Positions 24,606 to 36,381 of a stretch of 64,000 nt of DNA are shown here, piece by piece. This stretch comes from Homalodisca vitripennis (lineage: Eukaryota; Arthropoda; Insecta; Hemiptera; Cicadellidae), in NCBI RefSeq assembly GCF_021130785.1, contig NC_060211.1:27389001-27453000 (forward strand). The letters run 5' to 3'. The notes beneath the pieces were generated by a model. That model saw only the letters and a list, made by a program, of their open reading frames with translations. It made no database searches and was not told the origin of the DNA. Each line of letters begins with the position of its first letter. Position 1 is the first letter of the stretch. The position numbers and the translations under genes are program-made.

Positions 24606-25325
24606 GTGCTCACGTGATCTGAGCTTGAATTTGGGTTCTATTTCGAGGGATGTTTCTTCTTATTTTGCCAGAAGTGAGGATTGCGCCAAAAGCGCCATCG
24701 AAGCCCGCACTGATGGCTAGGGGCTTTTCTGATTGGTATTTTCCTGACCTCAGATCACGTCCCAGATTGTCTTAACTTCTCCAACATCAGATCACATTAT
24801 AAGATTTAGAACATTATTTAAGAATCATTTGGGGCTGTCTCAAAATGGGTTCGTGCTGAAAATGAGAGGAGGTGGAGGTTGCATCCGGGTATGAGAATGA
24901 GCAGAATGGTACTAGTTGCCTTCCTCCAGGGTGGCGTCTGACCTTCTCTCACTAAGTAGATTGATGACTTCTCGGGTTATAGGTCTGATTACGGGACATC
25001 TGATGCTTAAGCAGGATAGGAAAGCATCTTCACATAGTCGGCATCCCTCGGGATGATCCGCTCTGTACAATGTGTGATGAGCAAGAGGAAACTGCTGAAC
25101 ACCTGCTCTTCGATTGTCCTGCAATAGCAAGGGAGCGGTATGCCATATTTGATAGTTTGGACAAGGGTGGTGAATTTCCCCAGGAGGACCTAATAGGTTG
25201 TTTTCGGCAGTTTGTGGAACTGCTGAAATATAGACTAGTAGGTCTCATGGTGTGCTTCCAGGGTGCGCAAAAGGCCCTTGAGGCTTAAGTGCATGGCAGT
25301 AGGCCGCCCTATAGAAGAAGAAGAA
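24606..25325 (+). mobile_element. Non-LTR retrotransposon 3' tail (RNase H linker and CCHC-like end)
   Basis: From about 24830 the plus strand encodes W-V-R-A-E-N-E-R-R-W-R-L-H-P-G-M-R, then C-x2-C near 25067 in M-C-D-E-Q-E-E-T-A-E-H-L-L-F-D-C-P, the zinc-binding end found after RNase H in I/R1-type LINEs. It ends in a GAAGAAGAAGAAG tail at about 25312. 24610-24800 is a separate repeat block also found inside the copy at 30795-31990. Stops break the frame between 24940 and 25060. Confidence 0.75.
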
Positions 25326-25359
25326 GATGGGAAAAGTAATGATCGGAAATGCTTCTGGC

Positions 25360-25445
25360 CATCAGTGCGGGCTTCAACCCTGCACGGTTGGTGAAAAAGG
25401 AATAACATCCGTAGATATAGTACCCAAACTCAAGCTCAGATCACA
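25360..25445. repeat. GCCATCAGTGCGGGCTTC-family fragment
   Basis: GGCCATCAGTGCGGGCTTC is followed by AACATCCGTAGATATAGTACCCA and CAAGCTCAGATCAC. The second half is the reverse complement of the block at 24615-24660, so the two pieces around the LINE tail face each other. Confidence 0.5.
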
Positions 25446-26089
25446 TAAGTACTTGTACAGGTTATGTTTAACTTTGGTACTACTAGTAACATATTTACGA
25501 TAACCTAATATAAACCTACTTGTATCGCATAATAACATTGCATAGTATAGTAATATTTCCATTGCTAATATACGCCTCATTGCTTGCACGAAATTGCTTG
25601 GGCTGTTACTGGTTACTGAGTAACCCAAAACCAAGAATTGTTATGAGAACAAATCATTCAGCCTAGCTGTTAATCAAATGGTGTTTTTTGCTACAAAAAA
25701 GTGAGAACAAACACAATGTTGCAAAAAACGCACTTGAGAAGACTTTTTTTAACATTCTAAATTTTTTATTTATAAATATATTTAAAATTATGTACTATTT
25801 AGTTGGAATCAAACTATGGTTGTTTTAAATGATTGAATATAACTTAGTTTTGACATCAGTACCTGCAGAAATACTGTTTCAGATTGGATATCATTTTGTA
25901 GAGGTAATCGTAAGAACTATGCTCCTCAAACATAGTTTTAAAGATAAATTATTTTATGTAATCTGAAACAAATATATTTCTTTTACATATAAAAGTATAC
26001 CTTCACTATAATATAATTTGAAAAGCCTAAAACGTATGTCAGTTTGACTTTATTGCTCCACATTAATTCAGTATAAAATCATGTGTTTG

Positions 26090-26612
26090 GTAACTAATGG
26101 TGGCAAGTAAAATGGCGCACCCAGCAGGGATCACTTCTGGCTGGTTTATACCTACCAGTTGAACCCTCCACTGGGCACAGCAAAAACCGATGTGCCACTT
26201 CAATCTGGGCAACCTTATGGATGTCCAGTAGCGGCACATCACTAACCGCAAATGTTGAGATTCTGGGATTCATGGGCAATTCGATAGGTCTAGCCTACTG
26301 TGGAGGATGGCTGTTGGAGTTGGTGGGGTTTGTTCCCTTACCTCAGAGGTTCTTGTTAACCTCAACAAGGGTGTGCCACCCCCTGCCTACTTTGACTGGA
26401 GAGGCTGGTTCACAACTGACCTCCCTTCTTCCGGGATGACTTTGAGATGTAGTGCCCTAATTCTTCCTCATGGATCTCGATAGGAGGCGGCCCCTACTCC
26501 CTAACCTTACCCATCCTGAATATCCTATCACTCTGGAAGCAGCGCAAAGGTCCTTACAGGACTAAGTGCAATTTATAAGCTTCTTGTCCTAAGAGAACAA
26601 ACAAAAAGAAAA
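26090..26612 (+). mobile_element. Retroposon family with A-rich tail, copy 1
   Basis: About 520 bp ending in CTAAGAGAACAAACAAAAAG and a poly(A) run (to about 26620). An inverted copy at 42350-42860 matches over the full length, so this is a retroposed family, either a SINE or the 3' end of a LINE. No intact frame survives, and the two copies look similar enough to be fairly recent. Confidence 0.75.
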
Positions 26613-26987
26613 AAAAAAAAGTACAATGGCGCGATGTACATGTGTCCTTGGTGTCACAAGGAGTTATACACGTTTATTCTAGAAAATAGTAAAACGTTAG
26701 CAAATTTTACATCTCTTTGCTTGTAACATTTTATAAATTCAGATAGCATAGTAATTTATCATTAATTTTTAATATTTAAAACCAGCAGAATTATATTGCT
26801 ATTTGAAATACCTATTACATACTTTGGTTCGACAGAATCATGCTGAATTTGTTTTCAGCACTTTTATATAGTCATGATATCAAGAATTCGATACTCATGA
26901 ATATCGATGATACGATAATCATGACTCGATTTTGGTCTTGGTCGCTTATTGGTAGTCGCCCCCTACAATCGAATCATCAATATACTA

Positions 26988-28524
26988 GGTGAGTTTTTTT
27001 AAAGTGATCCAATAGCTAACTTTTTAATTACACGACTTAGCACCACACTTTAACTTTGGAACTTGCTCAATTTTAAGTTTCTCTCAGGAATACACTTTCA
27101 AATTTTTTGAAGATGGCCGCCATTTTCCAATATGGTGGCCAACTTTAAAATCTTTTATGGAACACCCTGTATTTTATGTTGTTTTTAGATTCTATTCTAA
27201 AAAATAAGACATTTTTGTTATTGAGAGTTTTTCAATATCTCTAATGGTTCAGGAGCTACGTTGACTGGAAGTTTTCATCATCAGTGACATGAACTCTTAA
27301 TCAATGTTAGTTTTATGTGTTGTTAGTGTTTTGTTATGTGTGTAGTTTGTATGTGTTTTGATATTAAGACATATTTTACGCTGAGCATTAATCATTTTGC
27401 TTAGATATTCATTTAACTTTTCGACTAAATGTTTAGTAAAAAAAGATTTGAGATAAAAAAAGATTTCAGAAGCAGCGACTTAGATAGATCGCAGTTAAAC
27501 AAACACATTTAAAGAATACATATTTTATTGAACACATTTAAAAATTATATAAAAAATTATTATGGTAATAGCGTACCAAAACAAAGGACCAGTTCTAATA
27601 GCTTAGTAATTTTACAAGTTCAAATGTTCGAAGTGCCGCCCTTCTGTCTCAATTCACTTTCTGAGTCGTTGCACATGCACTCTTTGTACCCTGATTAAAA
27701 CGTCTTTGCCAATTGAGCTGCACTCGTTGCGTATCCTTTCATGCATGTTTTCGGGAGTTGTAGGGGGCGTGCGGTACACCTTATCCTTTATGCCTCCCCA
27801 CAGAAAAAATCCAAAGGAGAAAGGTCAGGAGCCAACGATCCTGTAGATCGGGCTTGTTTTTCAAGACGAGCAAACGCACTACATGATGGATGTGGTCTAT
27901 CAGGATATCTTGCAGCATACAAATTTGCAGCATCGCGTTTGTTCTTGTGACACTCACCAAATATTAACAACATATCCACCTTTTCATCGAACACCATAAC
28001 TTTCAAGAATCAGGTTTGAATTTGATTAGGAATTGACAGCTGGATAGTGACAAAATGCAACAATTAGATTTGTAAACAATGTTTCCAACCCAAATACGGT
28101 ATGGAACTAAAATACTGAGTCATATTTGTCAAAATATTACTTAATAATTAATCCACGTAGCTCCTGAACCATTAGGTAGTGTGGCCTCCTCGAACAACTG
28201 ACCTTTCTCCTTTGGATTTTTCATGCCACTGATGATGAAAACTTCCAGTCCACGTAGCTCCTGAACCATTAGAGATATTGAAAAACTCTCAATAGCAAAA
28301 ATGTCTTATTGTTTAGAGTAGAATCTAAAAACAACATAAAATACAGGGTGTTTCATAAAAGATTTTAAAGTTGGCCACCATATTGGAAAATGGCGGCCAT
28401 CTTCAAAAAATTTGAAAGTGTATTCCTGAGTGAAACTTAAAATTGAGCAAGTTCCAAATGTAAAGTATGATGCTAAGTCGTGTAATTAAAAAGTTAGCTA
28501 TTGGATCACTTTAAAAAACTCACC
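26988..28524. mobile_element. DNA transposon derivative with 305-bp terminal inverted repeats
   Basis: 26988-27292 and 28221-28524 are long inverted repeats beginning GGTGAGTTTTTTTAAAGTGA, with TA-rich flanks. The inner 0.9 kb carries scraps of a DDE transposase: on the minus strand at 28005-27790 an N-terminal helix-turn-helix block (E-K-V-D-M-L-L-I-F-G-E-C, then Y-P-D-R-P-H-P-S) joined directly to P-D-L-S-P-L-D-F-F from the C-terminal catalytic part. On the plus strand at about 28178-28220 lies a second P-R-T-T-D-L-S-P-L-D-F. It is an IS630/Tc1/mariner-like (DUF4817-type) relative that is internally deleted and shuffled, and not autonomous. Confidence 0.75.
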
Positions 28525-28525
28525 C

Positions 28526-28527
<2 letters not shown>

Positions 28528-28600
<73 letters not shown>
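28528..28600. repeat. (TA)n microsatellite
   Basis: A pure AT dinucleotide run of about 70 bases directly abutting the terminal repeat of the element ending at 28524. It may have grown from its TA target site. Confidence 0.95.
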
Positions 28601-28602
<2 letters not shown>

Positions 28603-29114
28603 GATTATCTAAACTACCAATGAATAAAACCCCAAAATGGGGACACTTTAATAAGTGGCCTACACTTGTTATTCAATTGTAATTATCAAACAATATTGTG
28701 ATATACTACCCAATTTTGATATTATACAACACAACTTACGCAACATTAATAATACATTGCAAATTTTAATAACATAAACCTAACAATAAAATTATAAAAT
28801 AACAAAACCAACTATGGCCTAGACCTGCATATCAGAAAAATGTTACAATATTTATAGCTTGCCCAGATAGTAGTGAGCAACCACTTTTGTGAAATGGAGT
28901 AAAGGATTCTAACCATGGCAACAAGCCAAACCCAAGTGTTGAAAACGCGAAACAAATCTCTGTCACTTAAGAAATACTGTCTCACATTTTCCACATATTC
29001 ATCACCATTTTCACATTCTCAAAATTAGTTACTCTCTATTGTTTACATTAAACATTACTGTAACTAATGAGTTGAAATCATATATTAAGTTTAATAAATT
29101 GTAATACTGAACTG

Positions 29115-30205
29115 TTAACCCTTTCAGTACCGGAGAAAATTTTAAAATTTATAATGAGTAATTCTGACATGTATCCTATAGGTACTACTGAAAAATACCG
29201 GGCCTTTTTTAGACCTATGTGAACCATTGTACTCATTGGGTCATAAAACCCTTATTTTTGGACAGAAATTAACAATTTGTTAAAAACAATAATTCAGAAC
29301 ATAATTGATACTTAATTATATTACTTCGAATTAATTTTTAAATGAGATAAACACAAAAAATGTACTTACCAAATATTTTTTCTGTTTGACTTCAAAAACA
29401 CATTAAAAAATTCCCAAGCACAAAATGTTTCATTTTAATACAAAATAGCACTAAAATGGAACACATAAACATACAAAGTTTCACACAGTTCGAGTTAAAA
29501 TCTCCATAGTTACAAAACTTTAAAAAGAAAGTGTGTTTTTCATAGTTTTTGAGTTTGGGCAGTTGACTTCCATAAAATAGTAGAGAAAACCATTCTTTCA
29601 AAGCCATGATATAAAAAATATAAAAACATAACATCCTGGGTACACACTTACTTACAACTTTATATAAATTTACCTACGTTGAATCGTTCACAAAGTTGTG
29701 GTAAGGGAAACATAGTTTCCTTTTTTGCAAGTAATTCATCGATAGGTACCCTTTTTCCTTTTGCCTCCAGCACTTGTTCTAGCACCACTACAAACTGAAC
29801 AGTTCAGTTCTCTACCCAAAGGTATTTTTTCTAAATACTGTTTTTGACTTACTATGGTATCTCCGCCTCCCACTGTTCGAGGTGTCGCTGCAGCCCTACC
29901 AGTCACATTTGGGGAATTTTGTTCAGTTCTTGCTGTAAGCCATTCCTAAAATAAATGTTCAATAACTGATAAGTCCATTCTTTCCATAGGTTTATCACTA
30001 CGTACGTTTATTGGTAAACAATTTAAGATATAATACAAACATTTTGGTTTGCAGATAACAATTAGATAAATATAATCCGAGACGTCCGGGTGAGCGGACG
30101 TTGGTATATCTCAGCAGTACGTTGCACGTCCAGATATCAGGACGTTAGTATTTCTCGATGTTTTTCAACGTCCGCTTAAGCGGACGTTAGTAAAGTATGG
30201 GTTAA
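29115..30205 (-). mobile_element. piggyBac-like element, internally deleted
   Basis: TTAA copies at 29115-29118 and 30202-30205 flank ends starting CCCTTTCAGTACC and, from the other side, CCCATACTTTACT. piggyBac elements duplicate TTAA and begin with CCC. On the minus strand (about 29945-29700) a frame reads K-I-P-L-G-R-E-L-N-C-S-V-C-S-G, then K-R-K-K-G-T-Y-R-stop-I-T-C, which fits the C-terminal Cys-rich zinc domain of piggyBac transposases with a TGA where a Cys is expected. Subterminal GGACGTTAGTA words repeat at 30108, 30142 and 30182. No catalytic core is seen. Confidence 0.65.
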
Positions 30206-30794
30206 ATAATTCAAATGAAAAAATCAAACCATTTGATAAAAACAATTTAATAACGAGTTGAGGCTGCTTATTAAAGTCTACCTGCCAAAATGTCCAAACC
30301 GAATTACGCTATAGATGTTTCAAATTATAGCTCAATTAAATCAGCAAACCAAATTATCTATTGGAAATACAGCAACTTTTGAATACAAAAATGTTCTATT
30401 TATAGTTATTTGCAATGAATTATTGTCATGGTGACCACTCATACTGCAGCCCTTAAATTCTCATTATGAAGTAAAAGAAAAACTATGTCTTTTCTGTCCA
30501 TTATAACAATACTTGTTGTCTACTTAAAGTATACTCAAGCACTTCACTTTTACATTGAATATGCAGAATTATACACTCGCTAGCACTACAAAAGAGAAAG
30601 AAAATCTGTTTCTTTAAATTAAGTACTTAAATCTAACCAATCAGGAAGTACAACATTGAGATGCTCAAATAAGTTGTGCAATGACAAATAAGACAAATAA
30701 CAAAGAAAAACTATCAATAAACTTCACTACGGATTTAGAAACTATGTCCAAAATGAAAAAAAAAAAAAAAAAACAAGAAAACTTACAGAAAAAC

Positions 30795-31990
30795 TCTTCT
30801 TCTTCTTTTATAGGTCAGCCTATTACCATGCACTTAAACCTCAAGGGCCTTTTGCACACCCCGGAAGCACACCATGAGGTCGACTTGTCTACGGTTTCAG
30901 CAGTTCTATAAACCGCCGAAAGCAACCAATCAAGGTCCTCCTGGGGAAATTCACCACCCTTGTCCAAACTACCAAATATGGCATACCGCTCCCTTGCTAT
31001 TGCAGGGCATTCAAAGAGAAGGTGTTCAGCAGTTTCCTCCTGTTTGTCACACATTCTACAGAGCGGATCCTCCCGAAGGATACCGACTCTGTGAAGATGC
31101 TTCTCTGGTGACCATGTTCCATAATCAGACCTATAACCTGAGAAGTCATCAATCTACTTAGTGAGAGAAGGTCAGAGCCACCCTGGAGGAAGGCGACTAG
31201 TACCATTCTGCTCACTCTCATACCCGGATGCAACCTCCACCTCCTCTCATGTTCAGCACGAACCCATTTTGAGACAGCCCCAAAGGATTCTTAGATAATG
31301 TTCTAAATCTTACAACGTGTGATGTTGGAGAAGTTAAGACAATCTGGGACGTGATCTGAGGTCAGGAAAATACCGATCAGAAAAGCCCTTAGCCATCAGT
31401 GCGGGCTTCGATGGTGCTTTTGGCGCAATCCTCACTTCACTTCTGGCGAAATAAGAAGAACATCCCTCGAAATAGAACCCAAAATCAAGCTCAGATCACG
31501 TGAAGAACCTGAGAAGACACCGATCTACTTAGTGAGAGAAGGTCAGATGCCGCCCTAGGGGAAGGCGACTGTAGAACCATTCTGCTCATTCTCAGACACG
31601 GATGCCTCCACCTTCTCTCATGCCCTGTGTGAACCCATTCGGAGACAGCCCCAAAGGATTCACACCTAGAAATGCCACAAAACAGCTGAGATCCCATCAT
31701 ACTGGATGCTGAGCCCAAGTTAGCCCTTTTGTTCCCAGAGATCCCCTCATGACCAGGAATCCAACAAACAGTAACATTGTTGATTCTGGCAAGGGAAGAA
31801 ACAACTTGATAGCAATCCTAGACAACTTTGGAGTTGAATACACAAGAGTCTTCAATGCTGCCTGGCTATCTGTGAAAATGCTAATCATCTTACTCCTATA
31901 CCGCAGACAAAGATTCTCACAAGCACACTCCATAATGGCTGTGACTTCTGTCATTAAACTCTTAAATAACCCTCATGCAGTTTTTAGACC
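30795..31990 (-). mobile_element. Non-LTR retrotransposon with RNase H, rearranged
   Basis: On the minus strand, 31954-31700 encodes an RNase H-like frame (E-V-T-A-I-M-E-C-A-C, F-T-D-S-Q-A-A-L-K-T-L); the catalytic DSQ block is visible. The linker (R-R-W-R-H-P-C-L-R-M-S-R-M-V-L) occurs twice, at about 31640-31510 and 31260-31140. Between the copies lies a 165-bp piece of the GCCATCAGTGCGGGCTTC family. The Cys-rich end (M-C-D-K-Q-E-E-T-A-E-H-L-L-F-E-C-P) is at 31054-31005. A (GAA)n tail closes it at about 30795. Related to 24606-25325. Confidence 0.8.
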
Positions 31991-32139
31991 TGTTCTCCAT
32001 TCCCTGCCCTTTTTTCACATAAATGTTAACAATCCCGCTATCCCATCTTTCTATACTTACCCATCCTTATGCCTATACCCCTCTCTACTCAGAAACCCTG
32101 ATTTCCCTCAGTCCCCTAGATCAATGGTTATAATATAAA

Positions 32140-33300
32140 CAAACACATTATTAATTATTGTGCAGTATATTGTAGCCCCAAACACCTTGATAATTTTATG
32201 TATTGGAAATTTAATTTGTGAGTTTCTTAGGAAAATTTAAAATGGTGTTGAAAAATGTACACAAAATAGGTAGAATCAAATGTTTTTCATCTTAAAACTT
32301 TGAAAATCTACAAATGCCTAGGAAAAGTTGTGCTAAATATTATGTATTTTTTTAATATATCCATTTATAGCAATATTAAAAGCTGACTGAGTCCATGGCT
32401 GAAAAAATTCAAAGTAGGCTACATACACAAAATTTAGGTTGTCCACGTTAAATGTTCCAACTATAGGAGGCTTACCAATACTATAATAAAAGAATCAAAT
32501 CTAGTCATTTAGTGTTCATAAATAATTGTTTGTTTTTTTTATACACAGTAATAACTTATTTATAAATACAGTGCTATAATAATAGAGCGAGATAATGATT
32601 TTCACTACATATCTAGTAGCATTTCTGTATGTTAAAGCACTCGATAAAAGACTCTACATTATATATTTAATGTATTTTATATTCTAAATAAATTACAACA
32701 TTAATTGATTATCAGAAAATATGATAAAGTACCAAGCATCGACAGCTGACAGACATGGCAACTGCATTGGACCGAGACGGCTAAGTTTAAAATAAATGCA
32801 ACCACTAGAAATTTAATTATTTGTACATTTTACATATTACAAAAATTATTTCAATAGATATTTAAGAAAATAAGCTTCCAATCGTACTTGAATCACAACG
32901 ATACAATGATTTTTCGTGTATAGTACTATAATAAATGAAATAATGATAGCCCACTCAAGTTTTATTTGCATCCCATAACTTTACCTGTATCTTATACCCA
33001 TCCTACCCAGGGAAGATGTATTGGTCTTAAGAAAAAATTAAACAATAGGTTAGGTACTTACCAGACTGTCACTCTAATGTTCCGACACACCCTTCCTAAG
33101 GGCTATCCTTCCTACCTGAGAGCAAATTGCCCTATACTGTACCTTATGTAGATGCACCCTATCTATGTCCTGTGAGTGAGTTTCATTGCAAGCACACTTG
33201 TGACAAAATTTTCAGGCGATTTATTACATTTTCTCTGATCATGACTCCCAGAATTAAAAATACAAAAATTTATTTGTACATATATACATATACACAAATG
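32140..33300. other. Stretch without recognised genes upstream of UBE2J1
   Basis: The missing first coding exon of UBE2J1 was looked for here without success. No start codon followed by the expected short basic N-terminus and a GT donor in the right phase is visible. The sequence is AT-rich. Confidence 0.35.
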
Positions 33301-33304
33301 TAGG

Positions 33305-33430
33305 TGTTTTATTGGCTGAGCATTAGCAAAGAGGCTGGAAAAATTTTATTTCTGCGTCAGTCTGTATGCACGATATCTCGAAAACAAACTAATCTTAGGC
33401 TTGGTATTTTGCATGATTTTTACATTGGTC
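33305..33430. repeat. Dispersed repeat (GGCTGAGCATTAGCAAA family)
   Basis: TTGGCTGAGCATTAGCAAAG is followed by GGCTGGAAAAATTTTATTTC and CACGATATCTCG, matching 3525-3660 word for word with small gaps. Confidence 0.55.
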
Positions 33431-33943
33431 TTAAAGGTAATGGATAGTTATTGCCAATGCATCTTTAGTTTTACATTTCAAGATAACAGGCACTTGCCAA
33501 ATCTACCTTTCTTCTAACTGAGCTGGAAGGTATATTTCTAATTCTAGTGTTCTATTTATTTTATAGTATAAGTGTATATCTAATTAACATTTTTCCATAT
33601 CTCTTGAATTTACGACCTATAAAAAAATACCTAAAATACAAATCTTGCATAATTGTTGAGACATTTCTTGATATTAAAGCCAATGGAAGTGTCTGTCTTA
33701 AGTAAAAAAATGTTGTTACAATATTAGCTATACATTATTGACAACAGATACAGGAAAGTTTTAGAATAAGTAGAATATGTTATGAACACTTTTCAAAACC
33801 ATTATTAATTTTAATTTTCTTATTGATATATTTTTACTTAATTTGTATCCATTTTTCTTAAATTTCATTTGCTTCACCATAGGGTAAAAGTATATTTTTA
33901 CAATCTTGTTCTTTGTGTAAAAGTACACCAATGTATGTTGTAG

Positions 33944-34149
33944 CTGTAAAGCGTCTCATGCGAGAAGCCTGTGAGCTGAAAGATGCTACTGAGGAATACT
34001 GCGCCCATCCTGTGGAGGACAATCTGTTCGAGTGGCACTTCACAGTCCAGGGACCTCCGAGCACAGAGTTCGAGGGTGGACTCTACCATGGCAGAATACT
34101 GCTTCCCACGGAATACCCGATGAAGCCTCCCAACATCATTTTGTTGACG
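33944..34149 (+). CDS. UBE2J1: UBE2J1 exon a (N-terminal UBC)
   Basis: The acceptor is TTGTAG before 33944 and the donor is GT at 34150. It enters with two bases completing a codon and ends in phase 0. It encodes residues from A-V-K-R-L-M through P-P-N-I-I-L-L-T. An in-frame ATG at 33931 would give a start M-Y-V-V, but the family has a different short N-terminus, so I prefer the acceptor at 33943. Confidence 0.9.
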
Positions 34150-36343
34150 GTATTTCTTTAGACTGAGTTTAAAATTTACAGTATGAAGGGACAAGTTGCT
34201 CTAGTGGATAAATTTATTTTATTTTAAACTGATTACATAGCTAAAGTTGGAGTCAGTAGTATTGATGTTTTTGTTGTTCATGGCGTGTTTTGAACATGCG
34301 TGAAAGGGAGGGAAGTAAATTTTATCATTGTACAACTACAATAAATATAATTTCTCCCATCTATCTAAGTAATATCTTTTTCACAGTAGATTTTTGTACG
34401 TCATTTTATTCACCATACTTTTCAATATTTGGAAAGGAGAAATGTGGTTCTTTATAGGCACCATTATCACGCGGTTGAACTTTGAATTCTTTTGTTTTTT
34501 TGGAGATGCTTTGGAAGGAAAAAATTGAATTCTCTACCTCCTTCCTGGATTAACTCACTTCTGCCTGTAAAGTATTGAGATTATCATGACCAAAGACAGT
34601 TAACATACTATAACAAGGTGTCCTGTACTATAGGATAGTGTGGGTTAATTACTCACAACATTAATTTAGGTTTAGTCAATTAAAACTAATGTTTTAAAGA
34701 AATTTTCCGTTGCATACAATGTGGCATCAGTGATTAATCAAGGTTAATTAACATAGTTTTTCCTTCATCATTTTTGAGATGGCATGATCCTATAGAACAA
34801 ATCATTTGTATGGAGATAAGAACAGTCTCTAGAACAGAACATAAAATTGCCTTCAATCTTTAACTATTGTATGCATTGTACCATTTCCTGTCCACAGCCA
34901 AATGGTCGGTTTGAAACTCACAAGAAGATATGCTTGAGTATATCCGGCCATCATCCTGAGACCTGGCAACCATCGTGGTCAATCCGCACAGCTCTTTTGG
35001 CTTTGATAGCATTCATGCCAACACCAAGCAGCGGAACCATTGGTGCCATTGATTATCCACCCGAAGAACGTCAACTGTTGGCAAAAAGGTGTTATGAATT
35101 TTATTTAATTGAATTGTTATATAAAATTTTGTATTTTATTTGTTCAAATGCTTGTAAGAAAAAAAAAGTAAATCTGATGTATATAATACTATGGACAAAA
35201 CCCAAAAGTTTTAGATATTCAATGAGTAGATAGATCTTTATACCTTTAAAGCTGAATCACATTTAGTGGGCACCGACATTCAGATGTAGTGCCGTGAACG
35301 AAGGCTCAAAACAATGTGATTTTACTAGGTGGTGGTGTCCCTCATCGCGGTCTGTCAGATGTAGTGCCGTGAACGAAGGCTCAAAACAATGTGATTTTAC
35401 TAGGTGGTGGTGTCCCTCATCGCGGTCTGTCAGATGTAGTGCCGTGAACGAAGGCTCAAAACAATGTGATTTTACTAGGTGGTGTTGTCCCTCATCGCGG
35501 TCTGTCAGATGTAGTGCCGTGAACGAAGGCTCAAAACAATGTGATTTTACTAGGTGGTGGTGTCCCTCATCGCGGTCTGTCAGATGTAGTGCCGTGAACG
35601 AAGGCTCAAAACAATGTGATTTTACTAGGTGGTGGTGTCCCTCATCGCGGTCTGTCAGATGTAGTGCCGTGAACGAAGGCTCAAAACAATGTGACTTTAC
35701 TAGGTGGTCTTGTCCCTCGTCGCGGTCTGTCAGATGTAGTGCCGTAAACGAAGGCTCAAAACAATGTGATTTTACTAGGTGGTCTTGTCCCTCATCGCGG
35801 TCTGTCAGATGTAGTGCCGTAAACGAAGGCTCAAAACAATGTGACTTTACTAGGTGGTCTTGTCCCTCGTCGCGGTCTGTCAGATGTAGTGCCGTAAACG
35901 AAGGCTCAAAACAATGTGATTTTACTAGGTGGTCTTGTCCCTCATGTCTGTCAGATGTAGTGCCGTAAACGAAGGCTCAAAACAATGTGATTTTTACTAG
36001 GTGGTCTTGTCCCTCGTCGCGGTCTGTCAGATGTAGTGCCGTAAACAAAGGCTCAAAACAATGTGACTTTACTAGGTGTTGTTGTCCCTTGTTGCGGTCT
36101 GTCTCACAAGTGACAAACCATATGTGGCCAGCTTGGCTCATTTGTAATTGGTTCATACAGTTCAGATTTGGCTCCCAATGATTTTCACCAACTTGTTCAT
36201 GTACTTGAAGAAATGGCTCTCAGCAATTTGAGGACATAGATGGCTCGGGCACAGGCAGCAGATTTTTATGCAGAATAGATTTCTAAGTTGGTACATAAAT
36301 TTGTTTAAATTTACAGTGAAATTATGTTTTAAAATAGACAAAA

Positions 36344-36381
<38 letters not shown>

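Noticed and set aside
31749..32138. A 129-codon plus-strand frame
   Set aside because: Antisense to the RNase H frame of the LINE on the minus strand.
35294..35968. A 224-residue Cys-containing repeat protein
   Set aside because: The frame lies in an intron of UBE2J1 and exists only because the repeat period is a multiple of three; no start, splice or family evidence.
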